NCBI RefSeq assembly: GCF_004682015.1
Contig: NZ_SMLM01000001.1
Coordinates: 1,550,001-1,614,000 of the forward strand
Origin: Ramlibacter henchirensis
Lineage (GTDB): Bacteria; Pseudomonadota; Gammaproteobacteria; Burkholderiales; Burkholderiaceae_C
DNA: 64,000 nucleotides
Reading direction: 5' to 3'
The stretch's first letter is position 1. Every line of letters starts with the position of its first letter. A program made the translations under genes and the position numbers. The notes beneath the pieces are model-generated. The model was not told the DNA's origin. It made no database searches and worked only from the letters and a program-made list of their open reading frames with translations. Positions 9,112-17,878 of the stretch are shown one piece after another.

Positions 9112-9936
9112 CTAGTAGTAGTTGCCCACCAGCGAGACCGACTCGAGCAGCAGCAGCACGGCGAACATGCGCACCAGGCCCTGCAGCGCCGCGCTCTCGC
9201 GCGAACTCGGGGCGGCCGCGTAGTCGTCGTACGCGCCCGAGGCCATCGGGATGACGGAGACGGCGAGCGCGAAGAACACGGTCTTGATGGTGAAGATCAG
9301 GCTCACCGACGGGTTGAACACATGGCTGAACATGCGCGTGTACGCCGGCAGCCCCGCGGGCGTGAGCTGGTAGACGGCCAGGTAGGCCAGCACCGCGGCC
9401 ACGAAGCAGCTGAGCGCCGCCAGCGTGATGGCGGAGAACGCGCCCGCCAGCATGCGCGGCAGCACCTCGCGCACCAGCGGATCCACTCCCGCGCGCCGCA
9501 AAGCCTGGAAGCGTCCGGTGCGCCGCATCTCCGCCAGCGCGGCGCCGTTCGGGATCGTGCAACGCAGCGCCACAAACAAAGCCGCCGTCAGCGGGATCAG
9601 CTCCAGCACCAGCACGCGGATCACCATCTCCAGCGCGTACTGCGACAGCCCGTAGCTGCGCGCCGTCACGACGACGATCCGCGTCAGCACCACCGTGAGC
9701 AGCGCGGAGAGCATCGAGAACCCGAGCAGGATCGGCGCGGTGTCGGTCCACGCATGCCGGGCGAGGGCCGCGCGCATGCGCGGGTCGCGGTAGCTCGAGG
9801 GGGACAGCGCCAGCACCAGCAGCACCGCGCCGAAGAAGATCACCTCCCACCAGCTCACCAGCCAGCGAAGCGGCGAGACCGTCGCGGTCGCGACCGGACG
9901 ATGCTGCCGGAGAGGGGCCGGGGTCATGCGCCGCAT
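9112..9936 (-). CDS. MlaE-family ABC transporter permease
   Basis: A 274-residue integral membrane protein with about five or six hydrophobic segments, matching the MlaE/YrbE permease family that pairs with MCE proteins for lipid transport. The family core is visible as LVLELIPLTAALFVALRC followed by AALAEMRRTGRFQALRRAG and VDPLVREVLPRMLAGAF. The cytoplasmic coupling-helix region differs from the usual form (commonly ELGTMxVTEQIDAL), so the ATPase it contacts may be unusual or shared from elsewhere. A second ATG three codons in (9927) is an alternative start. It is likely co-transcribed with the response regulator 36 bp upstream and the MCE gene downstream. Confidence 0.85.
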   Translation of the reverse strand: MRRMTPAPLRQHRPVATATVSPLRWLVSWWEVIFFGAVLLVLALSPSSYRDPRMRAALARHAWTDTAPILLGFSMLSALLTVVLTRIVVVTARSYGLSQYALEMVIRVLVLELIPLTAALFVALRCTIPNGAALAEMRRTGRFQALRRAGVDPLVREVLPRMLAGAFSAITLAALSCFVAAVLAYLAVYQLTPAGLPAYTRMFSHVFNPSVSLIFTIKTVFFALAVSVIPMASGAYDDYAAAPSSRESAALQGLVRMFAVLLLLESVSLVGNYY

Positions 9937-9972
9937 GATAGCGGCGCGTCTGGGGCAGTGCGCCCTTGCCGG

Positions 9973-10620
9973 TCAGCCGAAGAGGGTCACGAGCCTGGAG
10001 CGGGAAGGCACGCCGAACAGCGCGAACAGGCCGGACAGGTAGTTCTTGACCGTACCGAGCCTCAGGCCGGTCTTGGCCACGATCTCCTGGTTGTTCTTGC
10101 CCTGGAGCACGAGGTCGAGGATCTCGATCTCGCGCGCCGAGAGCGTGGGGGCCGAGGGCTCCGAACTCCGCCGCGCGGGCTTGGCCCAGCCCGTTTGCCG
10201 GCGCGCGGGCTCCAGCAGGTTCACGAAGTCCGACAAGGCCGCCCTCAGCAGCGCGGGGTCGCCGGACTTGTCCAGGAACTTCTCGGCGCCCAGGAAGCGG
10301 GCTTCCGCCGCGATCGCTTCGTCCACCGCACCGGACAGCACCATGATGCGGCTGCGAGGATGGCGGCGCTTCAGGGTCAGCAGGGACGCGAAGCCCTTGC
10401 TGTCCGGCAGGTTGAGTTCGAGCAGCACGAGTTCCACCGAGTCTGCGTACCTGTCGTACACGTCCAGCGCCGCGGCGAGCGAGGGCGCCTCCAGTACTTC
10501 GAGCTCGCTGGAGAGCGAAGCGCACATACGGACCACGCACATGCGGACCAGCGCGTGATCGTCGACCACGAGGATCCGGCGGTGCGGCGACGCGGTGGTG
10601 AGGGGTTCGGACGAAAACAT
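9973..10620 (-). CDS. LuxR/NarL-type response regulator with altered receiver
   Basis: A 215-residue protein with an N-terminal receiver domain (about 14-130) and a C-terminal LuxR-type helix-turn-helix (about 150-210; TLSAREIEILDLVLQGKNNQEI). The acidic pair D20-D21 and the Lys in KFLDKSGDP are kept, but the phosphoacceptor Asp is replaced by Glu: the strand reads VELVLLELNLPDSKG, with E68 (codon GAA) where Asp is expected. This suggests phosphorylation-independent or constitutively active behaviour. ATG 10620 has GGAGG 8 nt upstream. No histidine kinase is adjacent; it heads the MlaE/MCE/lipoprotein run on the same strand and may regulate it. Confidence 0.88.
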   Translation of the reverse strand: MFSSEPLTTASPHRRILVVDDHALVRMCVVRMCASLSSELEVLEAPSLAAALDVYDRYADSVELVLLELNLPDSKGFASLLTLKRRHPRSRIMVLSGAVDEAIAAEARFLGAEKFLDKSGDPALLRAALSDFVNLLEPARRQTGWAKPARRSSEPSAPTLSAREIEILDLVLQGKNNQEIVAKTGLRLGTVKNYLSGLFALFGVPSRSRLVTLFG

Positions 10621-10806
10621 GATGCTTGCCTCCAAATACGAGTGAACAGCGGATGTCGCGCGGGGCCTGCGTGCGAACGGTTGAGTTGCGCTCCCTTGCT
10701 CAGCGACCTTCCCTGCGAAAGGACCGGGATTCTGGTTTCCACTCGCACGTGGATCAATGCGAACCTGCGGACAGGACTCCTGCGCAATCTGGCTTAATCG
10801 CCCTCG

Positions 10807-11697
10807 ATGGACAGGTTCCGCGCGATCGAGGTGTTCGTGGCCATCGCCGACCACGGCAGCCTGACGGCTGCTGCGCGCGCGCTCGATTCCTCGCTGCCGG
10901 CGGTGGTCCGCACGCTGGCCGCCTACGAGGCCAGCCTGCGCGTGCGCCTGTTCAACCGCACCACCCGCCGCGTCACGCTGACCGACGAAGGCCGGCTGCA
11001 CCTGGCGCACTGCCGCGACGTGATGGAACGGCTGCGGACCGCGGAAGCCGAGCTGACCAGCGGGGCCGCCGAGCCCGCGGGCCAGCTCACCATCACGGCA
11101 CCCGTGCTGTTCGGCGAGCTCTACATTGCGCCCGTCGTCACGCGCTTCGTCGCGCGGCATCCGCAGCTGCGCTGCTCCGTGCTGCTGGTGGACCGCCTGG
11201 TGAACCTGCTCGAGGAAGGCATCGATGCAGGCATCCGCATCGGCCGGCTGGAAGACTCGTCACTCGTCGCGCACCAGCTCGGCTCGGTGAGGCGAGTGGT
11301 CGTGGCCAGTCCGGCCTACTTGCGCCGCAACGGCACGCCCAAGCACCCGCGCGACCTGGGCCAGCACAACTGCATCCGCCTGATCGCCGGGCCCAATGCC
11401 TGGGGCGGCTTCCAGGAGCGCGGGCGGCCGCTGCAGGTCACCGTGCGCGGAAACCTCGAGTTCAACCAGGTCCTTCCGGCCGTGCAGGCCTGCGCCAATG
11501 ACGCCGGCGTGGGGCAGTTCTTCTCCTACCAGGTCGCGCCGCTGGTGGCCGGCAGGAAGCTGAAGATCGTGCTGCAATCGTTCGAGCTGCCGCCCGTGCC
11601 GATCAGCATCGTCTATCCGCATGCCCGGCTGCTTCCCGCGCGCACCCGTGCTTTGGTGGACTGGATGCGCCAGGAGATCACGCAGTTTCGCGACTAG
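10807..11697 (+). CDS. LysR-family transcriptional regulator
   Basis: A 296-residue LysR-type regulator: winged helix-turn-helix at residues 1-60 (FVAIADHGSLTAAARAL then VRLFNRTTRRVTLTDEG) and a substrate-binding-like effector domain (about 90-290). The sequence resembles the large subgroup of LTTRs with short recognition segments, but I cannot name its effector. It starts at ATG 10807, 186 bp from the divergently transcribed response regulator, and is followed after 12 bp by gor on the same strand. That suggests co-transcription, although LysR proteins often control a divergent gene instead. Confidence 0.9.
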   Translation: MDRFRAIEVFVAIADHGSLTAAARALDSSLPAVVRTLAAYEASLRVRLFNRTTRRVTLTDEGRLHLAHCRDVMERLRTAEAELTSGAAEPAGQLTITAPVLFGELYIAPVVTRFVARHPQLRCSVLLVDRLVNLLEEGIDAGIRIGRLEDSSLVAHQLGSVRRVVVASPAYLRRNGTPKHPRDLGQHNCIRLIAGPNAWGGFQERGRPLQVTVRGNLEFNQVLPAVQACANDAGVGQFFSYQVAPLVAGRKLKIVLQSFELPPVPISIVYPHARLLPARTRALVDWMRQEITQFRD

Positions 11698-11709
11698 CCG
11701 GGGAGCCTC

Positions 11710-13077
11710 ATGCGACACGAGCACGACTTCGACTTCTTCGTCATAGGCGGCGGCAGCGGGGGCGTGCGCGCGGCGCGCATGGCGGCCCAGCGCGGCGCGC
11801 GCGTGGGGCTGGCCGAGGCCGCGGCGCTGGGCGGGACCTGCGTCAACGTCGGCTGCATCCCGAAGAAGCTTTACAGCCATGCGGCGCACTACTCGCACGA
11901 CTTCGCCGATGCGGCCGGCTTCGGCTGGGACGTGGGAGAACCGCGCCTGGACTGGGCGCGCCTGAAGGCCAATCGAGCGAAGGAGATCGCCCGGCTGAAC
12001 GGCGTGTACGAACAGCTGCTCACCGGCGCCGGCGTGCAGATCCTGCGCGGCTGGGCGCAGCTGGTGGACGGCCACACCATCAAGGTGGAAACCACGACCG
12101 GCCCACGCACGCACACGGCCGGCCACGTGCTGATCGCCACGGGCGGCACGGCTTCGGTGCCGCCGATCCCCGGCGCCAGCCTGGCCGTGACGTCCGACAG
12201 CATGTTCGACCTCGCGCCCTTCCCGCGACGGCTGGTGGTCGTGGGCGGCGGCTACATCGCCTGCGAATTCGCGTCGATCTTCCGTGGCCTCGGCGCAGAG
12301 GTGACTCAGCTCTACCGTGGAGAGCAGATCCTGCGCGGCTTCGACGACGAAGTGCGGCACTTCATCGCCGGCGAGATGCTCAAGACCGGCATCGACCTGC
12401 GCCTGGGCACCGAGGCCGAATCGCTGTCGAAGGCCCCGGGCGGGATCGAAGTGATGCTTCACGACGGCAGCCGGCTCGAGGCCGACACGGTGCTGTTCGC
12501 CACCGGGCGGGTGCCGAACGTCGAAGGACTGGGGCTGGATGCGGCGGCCGTGCGCCAGGGCAAGCACGGCGCGATCGAGGTCGATGCGCATCACCGGACG
12601 TCGCTGCCTTCCGTGTTCGCGGTGGGCGACGTCACCGCCCGCCTGCAGCTCACGCCGGTGGCCCTGGCCGAGGCGATGGCGGTGGTCGACCACCTGTTCG
12701 GCGACGGCCGCCGCCGAATGGATTACGACGGCGTGCCCACCGCGGTCTTCACCCATCCGAACATCGGAACGGTGGGCCTCACCGAGGCGCAGGCCCGCGA
12801 GAAGTTCGCCCACGTGGCCGTGTTCCGCAGCGACTTCAAGCCGCTTCGCCACACCCTGAGTGGAAGCAGCGAGCGGTGCCTGTTGAAGCTGGTGGTCGAC
12901 AGCGCAAGCGACCGCGTCGTGGGCCTGCACATGGTCGGACCCGATGCAGGCGAGGTGGTGCAGGGCTTCGCGGTGGCGATGAAGGCGGGTGCGACCAAGG
13001 CCTTGTTCGATGCCACCATCGGGATTCACCCTACGGTGGCCGAGGAGTTCGTCACCATGCGCGAGGCGGTGCGCTGA
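11710..13077 (+). CDS. gor: Glutathione-disulfide reductase
   Basis: NADPH-dependent flavoenzyme (455 residues) that reduces oxidised glutathione in the cytoplasm. FAD-binding GGGSGG is at residues 13-18; the redox-active disulfide is C44/C49 in GGTCVNVGCIPKK. The NADP-binding Rossmann segment VVVGGGYIACEFASIF lies near the middle, the ATGRVPN motif follows, and the dimerisation domain ends with the catalytic-base motif GIHPTVAEEF. GGGGAG precedes ATG 11710. The length and CVNVGC form fit glutathione reductase rather than trypanothione or dihydrolipoamide reductase (CLNVGC). Confidence 0.95.
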   Translation: MRHEHDFDFFVIGGGSGGVRAARMAAQRGARVGLAEAAALGGTCVNVGCIPKKLYSHAAHYSHDFADAAGFGWDVGEPRLDWARLKANRAKEIARLNGVYEQLLTGAGVQILRGWAQLVDGHTIKVETTTGPRTHTAGHVLIATGGTASVPPIPGASLAVTSDSMFDLAPFPRRLVVVGGGYIACEFASIFRGLGAEVTQLYRGEQILRGFDDEVRHFIAGEMLKTGIDLRLGTEAESLSKAPGGIEVMLHDGSRLEADTVLFATGRVPNVEGLGLDAAAVRQGKHGAIEVDAHHRTSLPSVFAVGDVTARLQLTPVALAEAMAVVDHLFGDGRRRMDYDGVPTAVFTHPNIGTVGLTEAQAREKFAHVAVFRSDFKPLRHTLSGSSERCLLKLVVDSASDRVVGLHMVGPDAGEVVQGFAVAMKAGATKALFDATIGIHPTVAEEFVTMREAVR

Positions 13078-13083
13078 AAACAG

Positions 13084-13115
13084 GAACGCCGTCGACCCGA
13101 AGGCGGACGGCGTTC
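13084..13115. terminator. Stem-loop between convergent gor and the small reverse-strand gene
   Basis: gaacgccgtc (13084-13093) pairs perfectly with gacggcgttc (13106-13115). Read on the reverse strand it is soon followed by a TTTT run, so it probably terminates the 13137-13400 gene; on the forward strand it lacks a T-run but sits 6 bp after the gor stop. Confidence 0.7.
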
Positions 13116-13136
13116 GAATGAAGGAAACGGGGCCGG

Positions 13137-13400
13137 TCAGTTGTAAGGACGGCCGTAGCTGCGGGTGAGCGCGGTGGGCTTGGTCTCTTCTTCCGGCGGC
13201 AGGTAGATGGTGGTGCGGTCGATCTTGGAGTCGTAGGCCGCGAGTTCGGCGCTGGCGCTGCGGATGACAGCCCGGTCAAGCGGGTGGCATTGACGCTGGC
13301 TCAGTTTGGAGAGCTGCTCGGACTTGTCGATCATCTCCCTCACGGATTCAGGATCCATCATCAGGGCGAAGGGATTGGGTGCCATCGCTGCTGTCGTCAT
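13137..13400 (-). CDS. Small hypothetical protein, 87 residues
   Basis: I do not recognise this protein. It is an 87-residue soluble protein starting MTTAAMAPNPFALMMDPES, chosen because AGGAG lies 7 nt before ATG 13400; an in-frame TTG 18 nt further up is less likely. The first half is helical (SVREMIDKSEQLSKLSQRQ), followed by a short DRAVIRSASAELAAYDSKID segment and a charged tail. There is no signal or membrane segment. It stands alone, convergent with gor and divergent from amn. Codon composition matches the neighbouring real genes and the start signal and terminator are good, so I believe it is expressed. Confidence 0.7.
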   Translation of the reverse strand: MTTAAMAPNPFALMMDPESVREMIDKSEQLSKLSQRQCHPLDRAVIRSASAELAAYDSKIDRTTIYLPPEEETKPTALTRSYGRPYN

Positions 13401-13567
13401 GGGCTCACTCCTGTTCAAGTTTTCTGAGGTGTTCTCGGGTGAGGAGACTGTCGCCGCTGGGCCAAACTTGTAACGTCAGGTGAGTTCGTTACGCTTTGTA
13501 GGACGCATTCGCACGGCCCGAAAGAGGCTTGAAAGCCTCTCATCACGGGGGTTGCACAATAGAACGC

Positions 13568-15076
13568 ATGCCCTACATGCCGCCCTTCATCGCGCCCACT
13601 CGCTACAGCGAGCCCGAGGCCGCGCTGGCCCAGGTCAGGACCATCTATTCGCAGCAGATTCGGCACTTGCGCGACGCGATGCAGCGGTTCGTCGCGGGCG
13701 AGACGCTGCCCGGGCATGTGCGTGCCTGCTATCCCTACGTGAGGATCGTCACCGAGACGGCCGTGCCGCAAGACGTGCTGGAGAACCTGGGCCTGTCCTA
13801 CGGCTTCGTCTCGGGCGCGGGTCGCTTCGAGACCACGCTGACCCGACCCGATCTTTACGGCAACTATTACCTGGAGCAATTCCGGCTGCTGCGGCAAAGC
13901 CATGGCGTGGATCTGGAGGTGGGCACCAGCACCGAGCCGATCCCGGTTCATTTCTCGTTCGCGGAGAACGACCACATCGAAGGAACGCTCACCCCGGCGC
14001 GGCGCGCGATGCTGCGCGACATGTTCGACCTGCCCGACCTGGGCTCGATGGACGACGGCATCGCCAACGGCACCTGGCGCGAGCGGCCGGGCGAGTCGCG
14101 GCCGCTTTCGCTGTTCACCGCCGCGCGCGTTGACTACTCGCTGCACCGCCTGCGCCATTACACCGGCACCGCGCCCGACTGGTTCCAGAACTTCGTGCTG
14201 TTCACCAACTACCAGTTCTACATCGACGAGTTCGTGCGGCTCGGGCACGAGGAAATGGCCAAGGGGAACAGCGACTACACGGCGTTCGTCGAACCGGGGA
14301 ACGTCGTCACGCGCCGCGCCGGGCTCGGCTCCGGCGCGCCCGGCACGCCGGCCGAAAGCAGCTGGGGCTCGGCGCCCGCGCGCCTGCCGCAGATGCCCGC
14401 CTATCACCTCATGCGGCCAAACCACACTGGCATCACCATGGTGAACATCGGCGTGGGCCCGGCCAACGCCAAGACCATCACCGACCACATCGCCGTGCTG
14501 CGGCCCCATGCATGGCTGATGCTGGGCCACTGCGCGGGCCTGCGCAGCAGCCAGCAGCTGGGCGACTACGTGCTGGCCCACGCGTATGTGCGCGAGGACC
14601 ACGTGCTCGACGAGGAGCTGCCCGTGTGGGTGCCGATCCCCGCGCTGGCGGAGATCCAGGTCGCGCTGGAGAAGGCCGTGGCCGACGTGACGGAGTGCGA
14701 AGGCGCGGCGCTCAAGCGCATCATGCGAACCGGCACGGTCGCCAGCACCGACAACCGCAACTGGGAGCTGCTGCCCGGCAACGAGCCGCAGCGCCGCTTC
14801 AGCCAGAGCCGCGCGGTGGCCCTCGACATGGAAAGCGCCGCCATCGCCGCCAACGGCTTCCGCTTCCGCGTGCCTTACGGGACGCTGCTGTGCGTGAGCG
14901 ACAAGCCGCTGCACGGCGAGATCAAGCTGCCCGGCATGGCCAACCAGTTCTACCGCGAGCGGGTCGACCAGCACCTGCGCATCGGCATGCGCGCCATCGA
15001 GATCCTGCGCGCCGGCGGCAGCCAGCGCCTGCACAGCCGAAAGCTGCGCGCCTTCGACGAAGTGGCCTTCCAGTGA
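13568..15076 (+). CDS. amn: AMP nucleosidase
   Basis: A 502-residue enzyme that hydrolyses AMP to adenine and ribose 5-phosphate. The N-terminal Amn-specific domain (about 1-190) precedes a C-terminal nucleoside-phosphorylase-like domain (about 270-470), where VNIGVGPANAKTITDHIA, MLGHCAGLRSSQQLGDYVL and VALDMESAAIAANGFRF are recognisable; the last carries the DMES motif contacting ribose. Length is close to E. coli Amn (484). Start ATG 13568 (MPYMPPFIAP) is chosen; ATG 13577 is equally possible because neither has a clear Shine-Dalgarno. The gene converges on psd with a 4-bp gap. Confidence 0.93.
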   Translation: MPYMPPFIAPTRYSEPEAALAQVRTIYSQQIRHLRDAMQRFVAGETLPGHVRACYPYVRIVTETAVPQDVLENLGLSYGFVSGAGRFETTLTRPDLYGNYYLEQFRLLRQSHGVDLEVGTSTEPIPVHFSFAENDHIEGTLTPARRAMLRDMFDLPDLGSMDDGIANGTWRERPGESRPLSLFTAARVDYSLHRLRHYTGTAPDWFQNFVLFTNYQFYIDEFVRLGHEEMAKGNSDYTAFVEPGNVVTRRAGLGSGAPGTPAESSWGSAPARLPQMPAYHLMRPNHTGITMVNIGVGPANAKTITDHIAVLRPHAWLMLGHCAGLRSSQQLGDYVLAHAYVREDHVLDEELPVWVPIPALAEIQVALEKAVADVTECEGAALKRIMRTGTVASTDNRNWELLPGNEPQRRFSQSRAVALDMESAAIAANGFRFRVPYGTLLCVSDKPLHGEIKLPGMANQFYRERVDQHLRIGMRAIEILRAGGSQRLHSRKLRAFDEVAFQ

Positions 15077-15080
15077 CCCG

Positions 15081-15944
15081 CTAGAGCGGGCTGGTCCCGC
15101 CCGCGATCGTTCCCATCGCCTCGCCCAGCCGCACGGGCACGGTGGGCGCCCAGTCCGGGTGGAAGGTGACGATGTCCTGCGGGAACAGCATGACGATCGT
15201 GGAGCCAAGCAGGAACCGGCCCATCTCCTGCCCCTTGCGCAGCACGATGCCGCTGTCGCGGTAGTCCCAGCGAACGACACGGCCCGGCCTCGGTGGATTC
15301 ACGACGCCATGCCACACGGTGGCCACGCTGCCGACGATCGTCGCGCCCACCAGCACGTTGACGAAGGGGCCGAACGCGGTCTCGAACACGCAGACCACGC
15401 GCTCGTTTCGTGCGAACAGGCCGGGCACGTGCCGTGCCGTCAGCGGATTCACCGAGAACAGGTCGCCCGGCACGTACGCCATCGACACCAGGCGGCCGTC
15501 GCACGGCATGTGGATGCGGTGGTAATCCTTGGGCGCCAGGTACAGCGTGGCGAAGTGCCCGTGGTCGAAGCGCCGCGCCAGCTCCGCATCGCCGGCCAGC
15601 AGCGCGGTGGTGGAGTAGCTGTGGCCCTTGGCCTGGAAGATCTGGTCGTGCTCGATCGGCCCGTATTGGCTGATCGCCGCGTCGACGGGGCAGACCAGCG
15701 GCGAATCCGCGATCGGCCGCGCGCCTTCGCGCAGCGCGCGGGTGAAGAAGTCGTTGAAGGAGGCGTAGGACTCGATGCGCGGGTCGGCCGCCTCGGCCAT
15801 GTTCACCTTGTAGTGGGCGACGAAGCGGCGCACCAGCGCGCGCGTGAGCGGCCCGCCGCGCAGGTTGGCCAGCTTGCCCATCAGCACGGTGAGCAACTTC
15901 TTGGGCAGCAGGTACTGGTGCTGGATGGAAAGAGGTGGGAACAA
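15081..15944 (-). CDS. psd: Phosphatidylserine decarboxylase proenzyme
   Basis: Makes phosphatidylethanolamine from phosphatidylserine at the inner membrane. About 287 residues, with the self-cleavage motif LGST (in RFLLGSTIVMLFP) near the C-terminus, where the Ser becomes the pyruvoyl group. Other landmarks are NDFFTRALREGARPI, YLAPKDYHRIHMP and FARNERVVCVFET. The start is uncertain: a TTG at 15944 gives MFPPLSIQHQYLLPKK, and QYLLPK is the conserved beginning of betaproteobacterial enzymes; no ATG lies upstream near it. It is divergent from the NodI-like gene, with under 80 bp between them. Confidence 0.93.
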   Translation of the reverse strand: MFPPLSIQHQYLLPKKLLTVLMGKLANLRGGPLTRALVRRFVAHYKVNMAEAADPRIESYASFNDFFTRALREGARPIADSPLVCPVDAAISQYGPIEHDQIFQAKGHSYSTTALLAGDAELARRFDHGHFATLYLAPKDYHRIHMPCDGRLVSMAYVPGDLFSVNPLTARHVPGLFARNERVVCVFETAFGPFVNVLVGATIVGSVATVWHGVVNPPRPGRVVRWDYRDSGIVLRKGQEMGRFLLGSTIVMLFPQDIVTFHPDWAPTVPVRLGEAMGTIAGGTSPL

Positions 15945-16022
15945 GCGCGAAGACCTTGTAGCTTTGCGAAAAATTCTAAGCGGCCCCGAGCCCGCGCGGG
16001 CCTGCGACACAATGCGCCGCAC

Positions 16023-16949
16023 ATGACCGCGCCCCTGTTCGAAGCCCGCGACCTGCGCAAGCGCTACGGCGACACTGTCGTGGTCGACGGGCTGTCCTTC
16101 CACATCGCGCCGGGCGAATGCCTGGGCGTCATCGGCCCCAACGGCGCGGGCAAGACCACCACCATCCGCATGTGCCTGGGGCTCACCACGCCCGACGAGG
16201 GCGACATCACCGCGCTGGGAATGGCCATGCCGCGCGATGCACTCGCGATCAAGTCGCAGCTGGGCGTGGTCAGCCAGTTCGACTCGCTCGACCCCGACTT
16301 CAGCTGCGCCGAGAACCTGCTGGTGTACGGCCGCTACTTCGGGCTGCCCGGCGCGCTCATCCGTGAGCGCATCCCGCGGCTGCTGGAGTTCGCCGCGCTT
16401 TCGCACAAGGCGCGCTCGCGCCCGGTGGAGCTCTCGGGCGGCATGCGCCGGCGCCTCTCGCTCGCGCGGGCGCTGGTGAACGACCCGCGCCTGCTGATGC
16501 TCGACGAGCCCACCACCGGGCTGGACCCGCAGGCGCGCCACCTGATGTGGGAGCGGCTGCAGCTGCTGCTGCAACAGGGCAAGTCGATCCTGCTCACGAC
16601 GCACTTCATGGACGAGGCCGAGCGCCTCTGCTCGCGCCTGCTGGTGCTGGATCACGGACGCAAGATCGCCGAGGGCTCGCCGCGAGAGCTGATTGCGCGG
16701 CATCTCGAGCCGGACGTGGTCGAGGCCTACGGAAACGGCGCCCTCACGCTGGCCCAGGATCCACCCTTGCGGGCGCTGGCGGCGCGGGTGGAAGTGAGCG
16801 GCGAGACGGTGTTCTTCTACACGCAGGATGCGCGCCTCCTCCTCGACGCCCTGTCGGAGCGTCACGGCTTGCGCACCCTTCACCGGCCGGCGAACCTGGA
16901 GGACCTGTTCCTCAAGCTCACCGGCCGCCAGATCCGGGAGGATGGTTGA
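16023..16949 (+). CDS. nodI: NodI-like ABC exporter ATP-binding protein
   Basis: A 308-residue ATPase of the DRA/NodI subfamily. Walker A is GPNGAGKTTT, the Q-loop region is GVVSQFDSLDP, the signature is ELSGGMRRRLSLARAL, Walker B is LLMLDEPTTGLDP and the H-loop is LLTTHFMDEAERL. It shares one base with the permease start (TGATG), so the two are coupled. In rhizobia NodIJ exports lipo-chitin Nod factors. In betaproteobacteria such as this one no nod genes are near, so the substrate is unknown and the symbol only denotes the family. Confidence 0.88.
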   Translation: MTAPLFEARDLRKRYGDTVVVDGLSFHIAPGECLGVIGPNGAGKTTTIRMCLGLTTPDEGDITALGMAMPRDALAIKSQLGVVSQFDSLDPDFSCAENLLVYGRYFGLPGALIRERIPRLLEFAALSHKARSRPVELSGGMRRRLSLARALVNDPRLLMLDEPTTGLDPQARHLMWERLQLLLQQGKSILLTTHFMDEAERLCSRLLVLDHGRKIAEGSPRELIARHLEPDVVEAYGNGALTLAQDPPLRALAARVEVSGETVFFYTQDARLLLDALSERHGLRTLHRPANLEDLFLKLTGRQIREDG

Positions 16950-17746
16950 TGTTGCAGAGCGCCTTGCGTTTCCCCGACCTGTCGCTGCGCTGGTGGCCGG
17001 TGTTCCAGCGCAACCTGCTGGTGTGGCGCAAGCTCGCGCTGCCCAGCCTGATCGGCAACATCGCCGAACCGCTGATGTGGCTGGTCGCATTCGGCTACGG
17101 CATGGGCGCGCTGGTCGGGCAGGTGCAGTTCGACGGCCGTGTCGTGCCCTACATCGTGTTCCTCGCGAGCGGCTCGATCTGCATGAGCGCGATGAACGCC
17201 GCTTCCTTCGAGGCGCTGTATTCGGCCTTCTCGCGCATGCACGTGCAGAAGACGTGGGACGGCATCATGAATGCACCTGTCAGCCTGGACAGCGTGGTGC
17301 TGGCCGAGATGCTGTGGGCCGCCTTCAAGTCCGTCTTCACGGTCACGGCCATCCTGGTGGTCATGCTGGCCCTGGGCATCAGCCACAGCCCCAAGCTGCT
17401 GGCGGCGTGGCCGATCCTGCTGGGTGCGGGCGTCACCTTCTCCTGCATCGCGCTGATCTTCAACGCGCTGGCGAAGAACTACGACTTCTTCACCTACTAC
17501 TTCACCCTGTTCCTCACGCCGATGATGTTCCTCTCGGGCGTCTTCTTCCCGCGCGACCAGCTGCCCCACGTCCTGCGCGAGTTCTCGGAGTGGCTGCCGC
17601 TGACCAACGCGGTGGAACTGGTGCGGCCGCTCTTCATCGACCAGTGGCCGGCGCAGCCGTTGCGGCACGCTCTCGTGCTCGCGGCCTACGCAGTCGTGGC
17701 GTACTGGGCCGCGCTCGCACTGACGCGTCGTCGCTTCGGGCAATGA
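16949..17746 (+). CDS. nodJ: NodJ-like ABC exporter permease
   Basis: A 265-residue ABC-2-type permease with six hydrophobic segments (for example [17 protein letters not shown] and [17 protein letters not shown]) and the family motif [23 protein letters not shown] 16949 overlaps the ATPase stop and has GGGAGG 7 nt upstream, which sets the start. It forms a half-exporter with the preceding ATPase. [12 protein letters not shown] near the end is typical of NodJ. The cargo is not known from context. Confidence 0.88.
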   Translation: MLQSALRFPDLSLRWWPVFQRNLLVWRKLALPSLIGNIAEPLMWLVAFGYGMGALVGQVQFDGRVVPYIVFLASGSICMSAMNAASFEALYSAFSRMHVQKTWDGIMNAPVSLDSVVLAEMLWAAFKSVFTVTAILVVMLALGISHSPKLLAAWPILLGAGVTFSCIALIFNALAKNYDFFTYYFTLFLTPMMFLSGVFFPRDQLPHVLREFSEWLPLTNAVELVRPLFIDQWPAQPLRHALVLAAYAVVAYWAALALTRRRFGQ

Positions 17747-17878
17747 GAAGAATGCCGGCTTGATTCGGGGCTGCGCACACGCGGAGTCTGTCGAGCGCGT
17801 GACTTGTCCAGCTTGGTCGTGGCGAGCGAAGCGGAGTACAACCCCAACCCATTCCCCTCCTCCACTCGAAAGGCAGAC

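Noticed and set aside
16547..16948. Longer permease with an extra 130-residue N-terminus
   Set aside because: The upstream part is a shadow of the NodI-like gene in another frame; ATG 16949 has a proper ribosome-binding site and overlaps the ATPase stop.
16023..17746. Evidence of a nodulation locus from NodI/NodJ
   Set aside because: No nodABC or other symbiosis genes are present; NodIJ homologues are common in non-symbiotic betaproteobacteria.
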